From Actinostola sp. cb2023 (taxonomy: Eukaryota > Cnidaria > Anthozoa > Actiniaria > Actinostolidae), in contig JAUJYZ010000074.1 in assembly GCA_033675265.1 (NCBI GenBank), forward strand, positions 248,001 to 312,000: 64,000 bases of DNA, in the 5' to 3' direction. Below, piece by piece: positions 44,901 through 54,927 of the stretch (positions are counted from its first letter, which is position 1; each line of letters opens with the position of its first letter). Position numbers and translations under genes: made by a program. A model generated the notes under the pieces. That model made no database searches. It worked only from the letters and a program-made list of their open reading frames with translations, and was not told the DNA's origin.

Positions 44901-47900
44901 ACAAATGTCAATAATCAGCACAAGGGCGTTTTTGTATAATAAATGATTCCTGGGTAGACGTCATCAAATTTGCATATTGAGATTTCAAACCTCTATAACT
45001 CATAAACGCAAGGTTCAAATCACAAAATACTGAACCCAACAACTATTCAGCTTATATTGAATAGATTTTTAAAACAATCTCACAGGGGTTAGGTGCACTT
45101 TAAACCTTTCAATATTTTGTGCGGTGTCCCCCCCCCCCCCCCCCCCCCCCCCTCCCAAAAAAGAATTTGGCACTACCTGACGGTCCTGTGTTTGCTTATT
45201 GTATAAGGCTGTACTGCCATATATGTGTGTAAGATTATCATCGTATCTTTATCAATGTCATCATCAGCATCATCATCATTTTATTCATTCAAAACGACAT
45301 AATTTGAAAACAGAGGCTGAGAGGACGAGTTCATTACAAAACGTTTTAAAATAACCTTTGTTTCTCTGCTTTTTATTTCTTTGTCGATCTTCAGACTGGT
45401 CAATCGAAACTAGCTCACATCGCAGCTGATACCGTCGAAAAGATGACCGCTGGTCAGAAAAAACTCATCGCGCAGCAGCGTAGAATCCACCTATCACAAG
45501 TGATCACCCAGCATACCATAGAAAACGGTATCAATAGAAACATTGAAGGATTGTCGCGAGAGAACAGTTTGATTGATAAGAATCACGCGCAGTTGGCATC
45601 TATGACATATAATATCAATAATAAGCTTGGTAAGTGGATAATTACAGCTCTTTACATAAAACACGTTTTTGTGGTTTATTTTCTCGCAATTTGACATGTT
45701 TCTGACGGTTTGCACGTGACGTCATGGCGGCTATGTTGGTTCCCGATAGCAAAGTATAGTTCCTCATTAGATTCTCTTGTTTGTTCCACCAACATGGCCG
45801 CTGCGTCTTTGTACTTTAAATCCCCAGGGATTGATTGCAAACCAGCAATAATAGAGTCTTTCTCGTATGAGTTGGAAAGTTACGGTGCTGTGCCGTATTG
45901 AAAGAGTTGGATGAGATGCATCTGCACGCTTTTTGATTGGTTCAGAAAGGAAGCCATTTGAGTGTCACGGTACCGTAGGTTTCCCACTCATACGAAAACA
46001 ATTATAATTCCCCTCGGCCGGTAATACAGCGCTGAGTGTTTGAACGTGATCCTATGAAGGCTAAGCATGCATGATTTGTATCATTTCTTTACAGAGAATG
46101 CAACGAAACTACTACGAAATCAGGAAAAGAATCTTGTAGAGAGTCATCATGAAATCTTGCACGATTTGAATGACATTCGAGTGAAAGCACAGGATGTGTG
46201 GAATAAATTAGGTATTCAACGGTGGTATTTCATAATGATAATAATAATAATAATAATAATGATGATGATGATGATGATGATGATGATAATAATAATAATA
46301 ATAGTAATAATAATAGTTTAATAATAATAATAATAATTTAATAATAATAATGATAATTTAATAATAATAATAGTATAATAATAATTTAATAATAATAATA
46401 ATAATTTCCCATACTAATTCGCCTTTTCCATATAGAGCGGGAAACTGGGTTCGAGTTGGGACCGCAAAGCATGTATGGATTGTTTGGAAGGACTAAAATA
46501 GTAATGGCGTCCTTTGTAAAAGATAACTCGACAGTCCCATCTGAAGAACATATTTTACTCACCGAAGAAGACATCCCAGGAGCTAAACTTCCACGGGAAT
46601 CAATAGTCGAATGTGATTCTGTCCTTCCAAACAATCCATACATGCTTTGCGGTCTCAACTCGAACACAGTTTCCCGCTCACCCCTAAGATTTTGCGGTTA
46701 ATTTGCGATGTCTCAGATCGAAGCTTCGCAAAACAAATATTATTTGCGGTTTATTTGCTGACAGACACCCTAAAAGCTACCGACTTCAGTGGTGTCTTGG
46801 TGTTCCTTTTAAATCCGAGACCCCCTAAGCGGTACCAAATCGCCGATCTGGACCCCTAAAAGATACGACGAGCATCCCCAGCACTTTATATATGAGAGTC
46901 CCCTACACACGGGCATCGGTACTATCTCACGCTTCCTTCCCAATGTATTCATTTGCTTGTATACTTTAAGCAACTCACTTAGATATTCCAGGATCTATAC
47001 TCGTAGCATTACAGGTATTGTATTATGCTATGATATCTCAGGCTACGTTTACACGAGAGAGATATAACCCTAGAGTAGGGACAATTCTATTGTTTTATCA
47101 TCCACAGGGAATATGCGAAAAATAGAGTTGACCCTAGTGCTAAGGTTATCTCTCTCTCATGTAAACAGGGCCTCACTGTAGTTCTTATTCTACTTGATTG
47201 TTTTAGATGACAGCGCAGATCGCATGCTCCGTAATCAAAAGGAATCCACTGACCACTACAATGACACCATTGACAATTTAAAGAGGATCAACAAGACTAT
47301 CAGCTACCTGCTTGAGGTAAAACTTTCAACACAGATCTATGTTCATATGAAATGCATGAGATGATAATGCTGAGAGGAAAAAAACAAACAAAAAAAAAAA
47401 CAAAAACAAAAAACAAAAACAAAAAAAAAGAGATGATAATGCTGTGAAAACGCTTGGTAAAAACGCGTTGATATAACAAATGCAAGAGATCTCGCGCAAC
47501 TAGTGAAATCGCAAAGCGCGCGTTATGCTACACAACATGTAGCGCGATAAAGAATTAACGACGCAAAGTACAAGCGCGTAAGTGAATGTCTGAATCTCCA
47601 AGCTCGCATATGCAGCATCGCGTCGTATGCTCAATCAAATACCAGAGATACAGTCATTCTCAAAAAGGTTGTCCAGATGAAAAGACTACAATACTACAAT
47701 AAAGTCACGTGATTCGTTATGTTTTCAATTTCTGCGCGCGGAACTGCGAGTTGATACCAGCGCCATTACATTCATTTCTCACAATGCCGTGTACTTTTGC
47801 ATCTCAAATTGAAATTCCATGCGAGGAAATTGATTACATAATGAATCACGCGTGACTTTATTGTAGTATAGTAGTCTTTTCATCTGGACAACCTTTTTGA

Positions 47901-49681
47901 GAATGATTGTATATATACCTGGGGATATATAGAGGATATTACACGACCGCACGGATATGCCAAATGTATCTTGGAGTGTGCAGGTCCATATCTCACGAGT
48001 GAGCGCAGCAAATATCACACATGTGTTGATAAAAATGATATCGCCACTGGGTATACCACTGGTCTGTATTTCAAATAATAAAGATCATTACGTTCACAGG
48101 CAATAGATGCCACACAATCAAAGCTTGACGATCGAATCACGTGGCTCACACATCAGTTAATGTCGACTGGTTACCAGATCTCCACCATGGTCACGTGCTT
48201 GATGCATGCTGGGTATTTCGTTTTATCTACGTATGGCATCGTGTTTGTTCAGGCCCCTGGTTTTACAAGGATTGCACTGGTAGTGATTGTTCCTGTTAAT
48301 GCATTGTGTGAGATTAATCTTGGCTCTTCGTTGACGTTTGCTTACTTGACGGCTTTGCTGATCACTGTTCTTATTGGTAAGACTCGATGTATTCGCGGGA
48401 ATCTGGTAACTAGTATAGTTCGCATGGGATAATGGGATTGCTTTAGAAGTGTTGTTTTAAAGGACCTTCAAAGGCTGAAGAAAGTGGGTAGGCCACACAA
48501 CAATTATGTTTTCCCGTGTTTTACAGTAAACAGACAGTAATAGCGTCCCCTAACAGTCCCATAATTCCGCACGCTACAAGACGGTAATACGAGCAACAAA
48601 ATCGTGCAACTTGTCGCGCAACATTGTTCAGATTGTTGCGTTGCAAGTTGCAGAGCAATGTTTCTCGTATTACCATCGTTCGCGCAACTTGTTGCGCAAC
48701 AAATTAAATTTTCGGTGTTGCAGTTTGCAAAACTTTGTTGCATGAAGTAGAAAGAGCTTCTACTTTGCGCAACAAAGTTTTGCAACCTGCAACAAGAAAA
48801 TGTGTTGCGCGACAAGTTGCGCGAACGGTGGTAATACGAGATACATTGCTCTCCAACTTGCAACGCAACAATGTTGCGCGACAAGTTGCACGATTTTGTT
48901 GCCCGTATTACTGCACCTTAACAAGATCGAGAGGAAATTGTGGTAGATGAGATACGGTGCGATATAATATCGATTGTGATGAACCTCGGGTTGCGACCAC
49001 TCTCCTAAGCGACCAGTTTTCCAAAAGACAAAAAGTTTCCAAGTCACTGAAATCACTATAGTTGGAACCTCTCCCAAGCGACCACCTCCCTTAAGCGACC
49101 ACAAGTCTTGACATTCTGGATGGTCGCTTACGGGAGGTTCGACTGTATTCATATCTATTGATATATATTAAGGTAACTGGATATACATGCACTTCAAGAG
49201 AAGGCTATCTAAACCAACAACACCCAGGAAAGATGATTTGATGGCATTTCCACTGCCATTACGAAATCTGAGTTCTACTACGACTTTCAAGTCAGCATGT
49301 ACAAGTAAGTCGAGTCATGGTGTACTGAAGAAATGATTCTATTAGAGTCGTTTTCGTATGAGTGAGAAGTAGCTACCGGGTACGGTTCGTCTTAACTTTG
49401 CTACTTCTTTGCTAGGGACACCTTGTAACCTCAGCTCATTATCGACGTCTTTCAAGTCTACTCTAGCGCCTCCAAGCACTGAAGCAAAACGAAAACTTAA
49501 CATGTCCTCGATTGTCGAACACACTTCTACTCCAAAGCACAACAGAGCCTCGACGCCACGACGAGGCCAGAATACACCTTCTAGACGCTGCAGTGGCTTA
49601 ACTAAAACAGGCAAATCGTGTAGAAAAGTGACATCCAATGAGAGTGGTCTGTGCTCTTTACACGTTAATTCTCAGTTCTAA
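41940..49681 (+). CDS. bmb: Brambleberry-type nuclear fusion (karyogamy) membrane protein, 9 coding exons
   Basis: Member of the KAR5/GEX1/Brambleberry family, needed for fusion of nuclear envelopes after fertilisation or in early cleavage. Exons: 41940-42170, 42629-42757, 44089-44274, 45395-45629, 46095-46211, 47207-47316, 48100-48376, 49173-49304, 49416-49681; all GT/AG, all in phase, 560 codons. Residues 1-19 form a signal peptide (LNLLLLLALVVQRANG), followed by WSFWPF. A Cys-rich luminal region carries KSCSDINEEELAKLGVQLLN and the family signature SNRARSVCYATRQQQFR. Long coiled-coil helices (about 180-355) follow, then three hydrophobic segments (about 365-386, 393-407, 414-436). The C-terminal tail is basic with C531, C541, C552 and H555, a small likely zinc-binding motif seen in animal members. 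The start is the first ATG after an apparent splice acceptor. No defects seen. Introns are rich in MITEs. Confidence 0.92.
42286..42442. mobile_element. GTTGCGCGCAAC foldback element, copy 1
   Basis: GGGACACGATGCAACTTTTC mirrors GAAAAGTTGCATCGTGTGTCC, and GCAACGTTGCGCGCAAC occurs on both arms. Brambleberry intron 1. A related design is at 48581-48914. Confidence 0.85.
42938..43519. mobile_element. TTAA-flanked element 5 (AGTGCTACTATGATGAAAT ends)
   Basis: TTAA-AGTGCTACTATGATGAAAT at the left, ATTTCATCATAGTAGCACT-TTAA at the right. An inner inverse pair is TGACGTCAGTTTCTCAAC / TTGAGAAACTGACGTCA. No transposase. Brambleberry intron 2. Its end begins like that of 51058-51618 (AGTGCTACT). Confidence 0.87.
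43560..43870. mobile_element. Relative of the 17.6-kb GCAATATTGC repeat
   Basis: Motifs TTTGTTGCGCGAAATTTTGC, ACAACAATTGCAGAGCTGG (twice) and GTTGCCAGCAATATTGCATG match 17590-17860 in inverse order. Ends not defined. Confidence 0.55.
44639..45103. mobile_element. TTAA-flanked foldback element 6 (AGTGCACC ends)
   Basis: TTAA-AGTGCACCTAACCCCTGTGA at the left and TCACAGGGGTTAGGTGCACT-TTAA at the right, arms of about 170 bp. TTCAGTATTTTGTGATTTGA and the inner GACGTC-containing arms align it with 6318-6785, so the two are one family. Brambleberry intron 3. Confidence 0.87.
45128..45153. repeat. Poly-C run
   Basis: An uninterrupted C tract of about 23, in brambleberry intron 3, just right of the TTAA element. 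Confidence 0.95.
45715..45825. mobile_element. Short palindromic element, copy 2
   Basis: CACGTGACGTCATGGCGGCT and ACCAACATGGCCGCTGCGTC match the 2039-2135 copy in order and orientation. Brambleberry intron 4. Confidence 0.7.
45852..45999. mobile_element. GTCGTTTTCGTACGAGTG element, copy 3
   Basis: AGAGTCTTTCTCGTATGAGT at the left and CCCACTCATACGAAAACA at the right. Brambleberry intron 4. Confidence 0.75.
46225..46415. repeat. AAT/GAT microsatellite
   Basis: AATAAT, GATGAT and ATAATTTAAT blocks right after brambleberry exon 46095-46211. Confidence 0.95.
46435..46679. mobile_element. Foldback element enclosing a coding-like segment
   Basis: Arms of about 58 bp (GAGCGGGAAACTGGGTTCG / CGAACACAGTTTCCCGCTC) enclose a stretch that reads on the plus strand as MASFVKDNSTVPSEEHILL then EEDIPGAKLPRE. 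The last part resembles a 'DIPGA.L' motif I recall from repeat-associated proteins of marine invertebrates. Brambleberry intron 5. Confidence 0.7.
46680..46925. mobile_element. Partial repeat with GACGAGCATCCCC end
   Basis: CACCCCTAAGATTTTGCGG to CCCCTAAAAGATACGACGAG and CATCCCCAGCACTTTATATATGAG. This resembles the inner part of the CCCGGGGGGTACTC element class (compare 62945-63385). Only part of the element seems present. Confidence 0.45.
47041..47173. mobile_element. Foldback element (GGCTACGTTTACAC ends)
   Basis: GGCTACGTTTACACGAGAGA mirrors CTCTCTCATGTAAACAGGGCC, with ATATAACCCTAG / CTAAGGTTATCT inside. Ends 33 bp before brambleberry exon 47207-47316. Confidence 0.8.
47651..47909. mobile_element. 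TA-flanked foldback element (CAGTCATTCTC ends)
   Basis: TA-CAGTCATTCTCAAAAAGG at the left and CCTTTTTGAGAATGATTG-TA at the right, arms of about 65 bp through CCAGATGAAAAGACTAC. CAGT termini and TA sites fit Tc1-mariner. Brambleberry intron 6. Confidence 0.85.
48581..48914. mobile_element. GTTGCGCGCAAC foldback element, copy 2
   Basis: GGTAATACGAGCAACAAAAT and ATTTTGTTGCCCGTATTAC are the ends. Several GTTGCGCGACAAGTTGC motifs alternate in both orientations. Brambleberry intron 7. Confidence 0.85.
48976..49147. mobile_element. Degenerate pogo/Tigger-like element
   Basis: GAACCTCGGGTTGCGACCAC at the left, TGGTCGCTTACGGGAGGTTC then GACTG-TA at the right, with 'AAGCGACCA' repeated inside. It ends 25 bp before brambleberry exon 49173-49304, so part of it overlaps the region expected to hold the branch point. 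Confidence 0.65.
49344..49395. mobile_element. Solo end of the GTCGTTTTCGTACGAGTG family
   Basis: AGAGTCGTTTTCGTATGAGT with no partner end. It fills about half of the 111-bp last brambleberry intron. Confidence 0.6.
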
Positions 49682-49711
49682 TTAATATGATATATGGAAC
49701 CAACCAGTCTA

Positions 49712-49897
49712 ATACAAGCATCAAGAGTTCCAGACTTCCGGTACGCGCGCAATGCATTGTGAGATTATTACAAAGGAAAAGTGAGCACCAAGTGAGTAAT
49801 AACATAGCTTGGGCTCCCTGTGTCTAGAATTGGTGCTCACTTTTTCTCATAATGTATTGCGTGCGTACCGGAAGTCTGGAACTCTTGATGCTTGTAT
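49712..49897. mobile_element. Foldback element in the presumed brambleberry 3' UTR
   Basis: TACAAGCATCAAGAGTTCC mirrors GGAACTCTTGATGCTTGTA, continuing through GACTTCCGGTACGC / GCGTACCGGAAGTC and AAAAGTGAGCACCA / TGGTGCTCACTTTT. It starts 31 bp after the stop codon. I see no AATAAA between them, so the transcript probably includes the hairpin. Confidence 0.8.
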
Positions 49898-49899
49898 CA

Positions 49900-51057
49900 A
49901 GTAGTTATCAAGATGTACATTTGAACATATATATTTATACGAGAACGCTGATTGGTTCGACTGAATTTTTAAAATTAAAATACAAAAATTACCTTAAAAT
50001 ACACATTCACAATCTTTTTTTCTCTAACATATAAAAGATGGCGACCATCTTGGATAAGTGACTAATAGTTTTTACTGCAAATTGAATGATAGTATTCGTT
50101 TCGTTTGAATCATTTTTTAAAAAGTTATTTATATCTTCTCTGAATGTCCAAGAAATATCAACAGACTTACTTCGACCATTGTAAAATACTGTCTTACCGT
50201 CGACAATAATATATAATGTCATTTTTTGTGACGTGATTGTAAGTACGATTATTAATGATATTAAAGATCCGTTCTAATATTAAACAAGTCTGACTGGTAG
50301 AAATAGTGGTTCGAATGGTTCATGATGTGTAATAGTGAGCGAGCCTGCCAGATCGAGGCCTCTGGTACTCATGGTAGCTGTTTGGAGAATGGTGAGGAGA
50401 AAAAAGGAAGAGATGTTGCTGGGATATATTGACTACAAGTGAAGCCTATCTATAACTAATTGAAGAAAGACAAAATTGTCAGGTTAATATGAATCATTCA
50501 ATCACTGGGGGAAACGCACGCTCTTGAAAATGATGTTACACAACAGAATCACTGATTTTACTGTCATAGACAGCTAGTGCGCGTCACAATAAAGGTGACC
50601 TCTCCTCGTCAATTTGTAATTAGTACTAGTCCGCCAGAGCATTAATTGCTGGTTTTCATTAGACGTCACTTCCGGTCTCGTGAGGAATTTTCATCAGCTG
50701 AATTGCACCTTTTCAAAAGAATACTCTCTGGTTGATAGCACATGGAGGGCAGTGTTTGCCCATCATTTGAAGCAAATAATGAGATTCAAGGAGTTTTAAC
50801 AGCTGATTGAAAGCCAGCAATAAAGACAAGCAGAACCGACCGATACCAGACTACCGAGAGCCTCCCTTAACAATGATCAAAACCTTTGAAATTGCTAACT
50901 AATTTCCAATGAATTTCCAGTGATGGACCGCAAGGATGTCTGGGAAATCAATCAGGTTTCATAATAATAATAATGATAATAATAATAATAATTCATGCAG
51001 ATCATTGTTCATACCCACAAGCCCTTGTGGCAAATAGTTGAACGTGATCGAATCAGT
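49900..51057. other. Intergenic, nothing supported
   Basis: Only short unsupported ORFs and a small AAT tract at 50961-50990. No recognisable repeat ends. Confidence 0.5.
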
Positions 51058-51618
51058 TTAAAGTGCTACTTGGACGAAAATCGATCGAAATTTAATTTAG
51101 CTGAAACTTCACTGAAATAATCTCAAAGAGCCATACAATTACTGGTTAATGTGTTTTCTCAAAATTCCTATGGGAAGTATTACATTTTTATGAATCTTTA
51201 GAAGTGTCAGTGAGGTCATCTACTCACCCTAACAATCAACACAGCTTCGCTCCATACATTTCTTTGTGTTTAGTTTCTTGAATTATTTTATTTCTATGAA
51301 GCTAAAAGTTTGGGTGAAGGAGTTTTCTTACATTATTTGTGCTTAGGATTGATTGTCTGACCAGTTGTCTTCAATGCAGAGCTGTTATCTGAACAAAACG
51401 TTGGGATATTGTGACTCACAAAATACAAAGAAATGTATGGAGCTGAATGTTGGGTTGAGTAGATCCTGACACCTCTAAAGATTCATAAAAATATAGTACT
51501 TCCCTCTGGAATATCGAAAAAAGATTTTAGCTAGTTATTATTAGACCCTTGAAGAATTATTCAATGAAGTTTCAGCTAAATTATATTTCGATCGATTTTC
51601 GTCCAAGTAGCACTTTAA
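51058..51618. mobile_element. TTAA-flanked foldback element 7 (AGTGCTACTTGGACG ends)
   Basis: TTAA-AGTGCTACTTGGACGAAAAT at the left, ATTTTCGTCCAAGTAGCACT-TTAA at the right, followed inward by TCGATCG and GAAACTTCA inverse arms; a second inverse pair surrounds ACATTTCTTTG / CAAAGAAATGTATGGAG. No transposase. Confidence 0.87.
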
Positions 51619-52550
51619 CAGTTTAAAAACTGTTAAAAGGGCGAGCCTCAGGCGAGCCCTTTTCTAGTGATGCCATAAAACGGGTCGGACGCAAATATTT
51701 TAACTCACTTATTAAATCCAACGATGTATCACTCCATGTTTTGCTATAATTTTGAAGAAACCAATTAATTTGACTGAGAAAATCAAAGTTAAAGTTGAAT
51801 GCAAATCAGGATGAATAATTTCTATTGTATTTTGCTCATTAATTATTCATGAATTTGATAAGTTACCATAAAACCGGAGAAGAATAAACGTGAGTTCACA
51901 CATGTCAATGTGCGACCTCCGGTACTAAAAATATATGAATAATCAGTCAATTCATATCCGTAAGCGATGACCAATCAACCGACCAATCAACAATAAAATG
52001 ACATTTAGTTCCTTAGTCACTAATATTGAACAGATTAAAAAGTAGTTAAGTCGTGCCTCCAAGCGGGGTTTATACTAACCAGGGAAATACTTAAATATCG
52101 ATCTGAGAGATTTGCAATGCCTAAATGGGAGATGGTAAATTACTTGAGTTATCAGTCGAAAACGCAAGCTTTTTTCGATGATGTATTTTGATGATCCTTA
52201 CACGACACGACAACAAACTATATCTACATCAGGGTAGTTATTAAGGTGGGTTGTGATTACGCTTCACGTACCATTTTTTCGTAAATTCACGACTAAAAAG
52301 AATCATTTAAGCCATTTCACGCACGTCTTTCTTGCAAATTCACGGATCACGGTTTTATCTTTTGTTTATGAAGTGTTTTTCACGATTCACGCGCCATTTT
52401 TGGGCCAAATCACGCGTCACGTGAAACCCCTTTGCTACCCTGCTACATCTGTAAGGGTTTTCAATCACTACAGATGTAAAATAATGATTAAAAAATAAGT
52501 AAATAATAAATAAATAAATAAACTGAAACATAAAAAAACACTTAAAGCAC
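51619..52550. other. Intergenic, nothing supported
   Basis: AT-rich. Tandem-like CACG motifs (TTCACG, 52258-52420) recur about every 60 bp, suggesting a degenerate repeat; no gene. Confidence 0.45.
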
Positions 52551-52554
52551 ATAT

Positions 52555-52588
<34 letters not shown>

Positions 52589-52613
52589 CCAACGACAACA
52601 ACAACAACAACAA
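52551..52613. repeat. (CAA)n microsatellite
   Basis: ACAACAACA tract with one CCAACGAC interruption. Confidence 0.95.
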
Positions 52614-52798
52614 CACGGTTGAGATGAACTTTCAGTCAGACGTTTTCTGACTAGTTTTTACCTACATAAGTATGTAAACCAGTGATAAAGCAACCGTGTT
52701 TAAATATATAGTGTCATTCAAATCAGTTTTCTATTATTAGACTAGTAATAAAGATGTTCTGCCGCAAACGCCATTATACAGAACAGCGCCATTGTTCT

Positions 52799-52869
52799 GG
52801 ACTGACTAGCCTCTCATACAGGTGAATATGCTTTTGTGTTTGCACATGAATACGAGGCTAGTCAGTCCA
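52799..52869. mobile_element. GACTGACTAGCCTC element, second copy
   Basis: GGACTGACTAGCCTCTCATA to CGAGGCTAGTCAGTCC. The interior is the reverse complement of the copy at 40767-40839. CATTGTTCT and AGAACAATG flank it on either side, so it too sits in the arm or centre of a palindrome. Confidence 0.85.
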
Positions 52870-53016
52870 GAACAATGGCAATTAAAATTGGACGCCATTA
52901 TTGCATTCGCGGTCTATTTATTTAACAATTAGACTACGAGTTCGAGGTTTCCATGAGGATAGTCAACGAGGCGCGTAGCGAGAACGAGAACGAGAACGCG
53001 TTGTCTAATTGTTTTA

Positions 53017-53353
53017 GCATAAACCATCCAGTAGGTCAGTAGAAAATGACAGAAACCAGCAACAGACAATAATTCGTCGAGAAACTCTTCCGAAACCATA
53101 GGGACCTTAAGCAGCAGAAAATTCTAGGACGGGAACGTGAGAACGACGGCGCGCGCACTGACGAATAATGTTCAAAACGACCGTTGACGTCCGTGACGGC
53201 AATCTACGACGTGAAAACAGGTGAAATGCCGTCGTAGATTGCCGTCACGGACGTCAACGGTCATTTTGCTACTCGGGTCTATGAGCTGATAGACCACTAT
53301 TAGCGAACCAATCAGATTGCAGGATTTGCGATAGACCACTGGATGGTTTATGC
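53017..53353. mobile_element. GCATAAACCATCCAGT element, copy 1, with nested palindrome
   Basis: GCATAAACCATCCAGTAGG and CCACTGGATGGTTTATGC are inverted ends. The shared body GACAATAATTCGTCGAGAAA matches 62108-62421. The centre (53151-53266) is instead a GC-rich palindrome, GCAATCTACGACG / CGTCGTAGATTGC, related to 22211-22347. Confidence 0.8.
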
Positions 53354-53699
53354 CAGAGTAAGTTATACAGTAGGTTGTAGTATAATTTTAGACTTGAATG
53401 TAGAGTTTCGCGCGCTGTGATTGGTCGAGCGACCAGTGATTATGAGACGATAATCAGTGGTCGAGAGCGGAAGTAAAACCACCAACGCGAAAGTACCAAT
53501 AAAACGTTTTTTTTATCCTGAATTTCGTCTTTTCTCTGATATTCAAGTCTAAAACAATTATTCACCTTAGGCTCGAATAATTGTTAAATAGTAGGTTATA
53601 CTAGGTTATAGCTAGTAATCAGTAGAATAAGATTTATTAATAAATTATTATTAATAATAATTATCGATCATTGTTGGCGAAAAGCCTTGTTTAAAGTAG

Positions 53700-53915
53700 C
53701 TTCAACAAAATGTATATATTAATACACCTGTTTTCCAAAACGTCCATTTACAAACTACAAAATAGTAAAATAGCAAAAAGGAATTAACTAGAGAAACAAT
53801 AAGCCAGAGTTCAGCTTGAGTGCATTTCTTTTGTTTCTAATTGATTCCTTATTTGTTATTTTACTATTTTAATTGTATTTTGTAAAAGGTTTTTGAAAAC
53901 AGGTGTATGTATGTA
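53700..53915. mobile_element. Weak foldback
   Basis: TACACCTGTTTTCCAAAACG and TTTTTGAAAACAGGTGTA are inverted ends around AAATAGTAAAATAGC / GTTATTTTACTATTTT. The arms are imperfect. Confidence 0.6.
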
Positions 53916-53937
53916 TGTTGCCGAATACTACTTTTGA

Positions 53938-54004
53938 CAGTTCCCGGCGCCATCTTGAAAGGTAGCCGTGCCTTTGCATCGAAGCGAGACTGGCGGTAAC
54001 CTTG

Positions 54005-54035
<31 letters not shown>

Positions 54036-54209
54036 AATTTTATGACCTAACGTTTTTTCTTTTTTTACAATTATTATTTTTGCAATGATAGACTGAGACA
54101 TGTGAATAACTGTCCAAAGTGTTAAAAAAGGTCTTTATCATTGCAAGGTCACCGCCAGTCTCGCTTCGATGCAAAGGTACGGCTATACCTTTCAAGAACC
54201 GGGAACTGT
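53938..54209. mobile_element. Foldback element (ACAGTTCCCGG ends)
   Basis: CAGTTCCCGGCGCCATCTTG and TTCAAGAACCGGGAACTG are inverse, followed by GCATCGAAGCGAGACTGGCG / CGCCAGTCTCGCTTCGATGC. A CAA microsatellite lies inside. Confidence 0.8.
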
Positions 54210-54271
54210 AAAAAGGAGCATTGAAGTGAGTGGAGTAGCATGAAACTTCTTACCGTCCAAATGACTTTATT

Positions 54272-54312
54272 GGCAAACGTTTCGACCCTTCGGTCTTCAT
54301 CAGTGTAAAAAT
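54272..54312 (-). ncRNA. Hammerhead ribozyme core of Penelope-like type
   Basis: The minus strand reads CTGATGA (54303-54297), a GACC-GAAG-GGTC stem II and GAAACGTT (54283-54276), the conserved hammerhead core with the very short stem III (A-CG-U) known from Penelope-like elements. Flanking ACA before and TGCC…AATAAA after the core can pair in part as stem I. Whether it cleaves is unknown. Confidence 0.65.
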
Positions 54313-54565
54313 AATATATACAAAGTTTAAAAAGAACGTGGAACGGAAACAAAATGTGCTGTGAACTAAATTAAACTACAACTAATATTTCTAGTAAGAT
54401 GAAGAACAATGGGTTATATATGTCATAGCACGAAAGCACCAGGTACGAAAACTAAGTGAATAAAAAGATTATGATATAATATTACGGGGAATAAACAACC
54501 CAATAGTTAAATGAATGTATATAAGGACAGGCTAATCAGTTAGCTACTTGTAATGAATCCTATTC

Positions 54566-54927
54566 TTAGATCGGCCCTTTTAGTATAAGCCCAAATGGGC
54601 GTAAGGTGTTTAGTTGGGCTGTCCAATAAGCTTTCCGGGTTAAGAGTTTTTTTATCCAATGAATGTCAGCTGAATCCCTAATTGCTTCAACGATTATGAA
54701 TTTCAAATCAGTTATACTGTATGGTTGTTGTTGTTGTTGAAATGGATCGCAACTTCACATGTCTTTTTGTTAGTTCTGATTGACGATTTGTGATTTCGAA
54801 ATCTAACTTTGAACTCTGTAGAAGTTGATCGAGCCGTATTGGAGATTTCAACTGACACACACTGAGCGACATAGATTACATTATGTGAGGTACAACCCGT
54901 GGTTTCCTTGATCTTGTAAACGCGTCC
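54566..54927 (-). pseudogene. GIY-YIG endonuclease fragment of a Penelope-like retroelement
   Basis: On the minus strand, TGCTSHNVIYVAQC and FKVRFRNHKSSIRTNKK, then after a CAA-run frameshift YSITDLKFIIVEAIRD and AYWTAQLNTLRPFGL before a stop at 54566. This order (VIY.AQC, F..R...H, a W...L.TL.P.GL end) is the C-terminal GIY-YIG-type domain of Penelope-like retroelements. No reverse transcriptase part is left. The fragment is cut off at 54927 by CAGTGGCGCAGCTAG, which looks like the end of a hAT-like element. The hammerhead core lies about 260 bp downstream, the right place for the element's terminal repeat. Confidence 0.7.
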
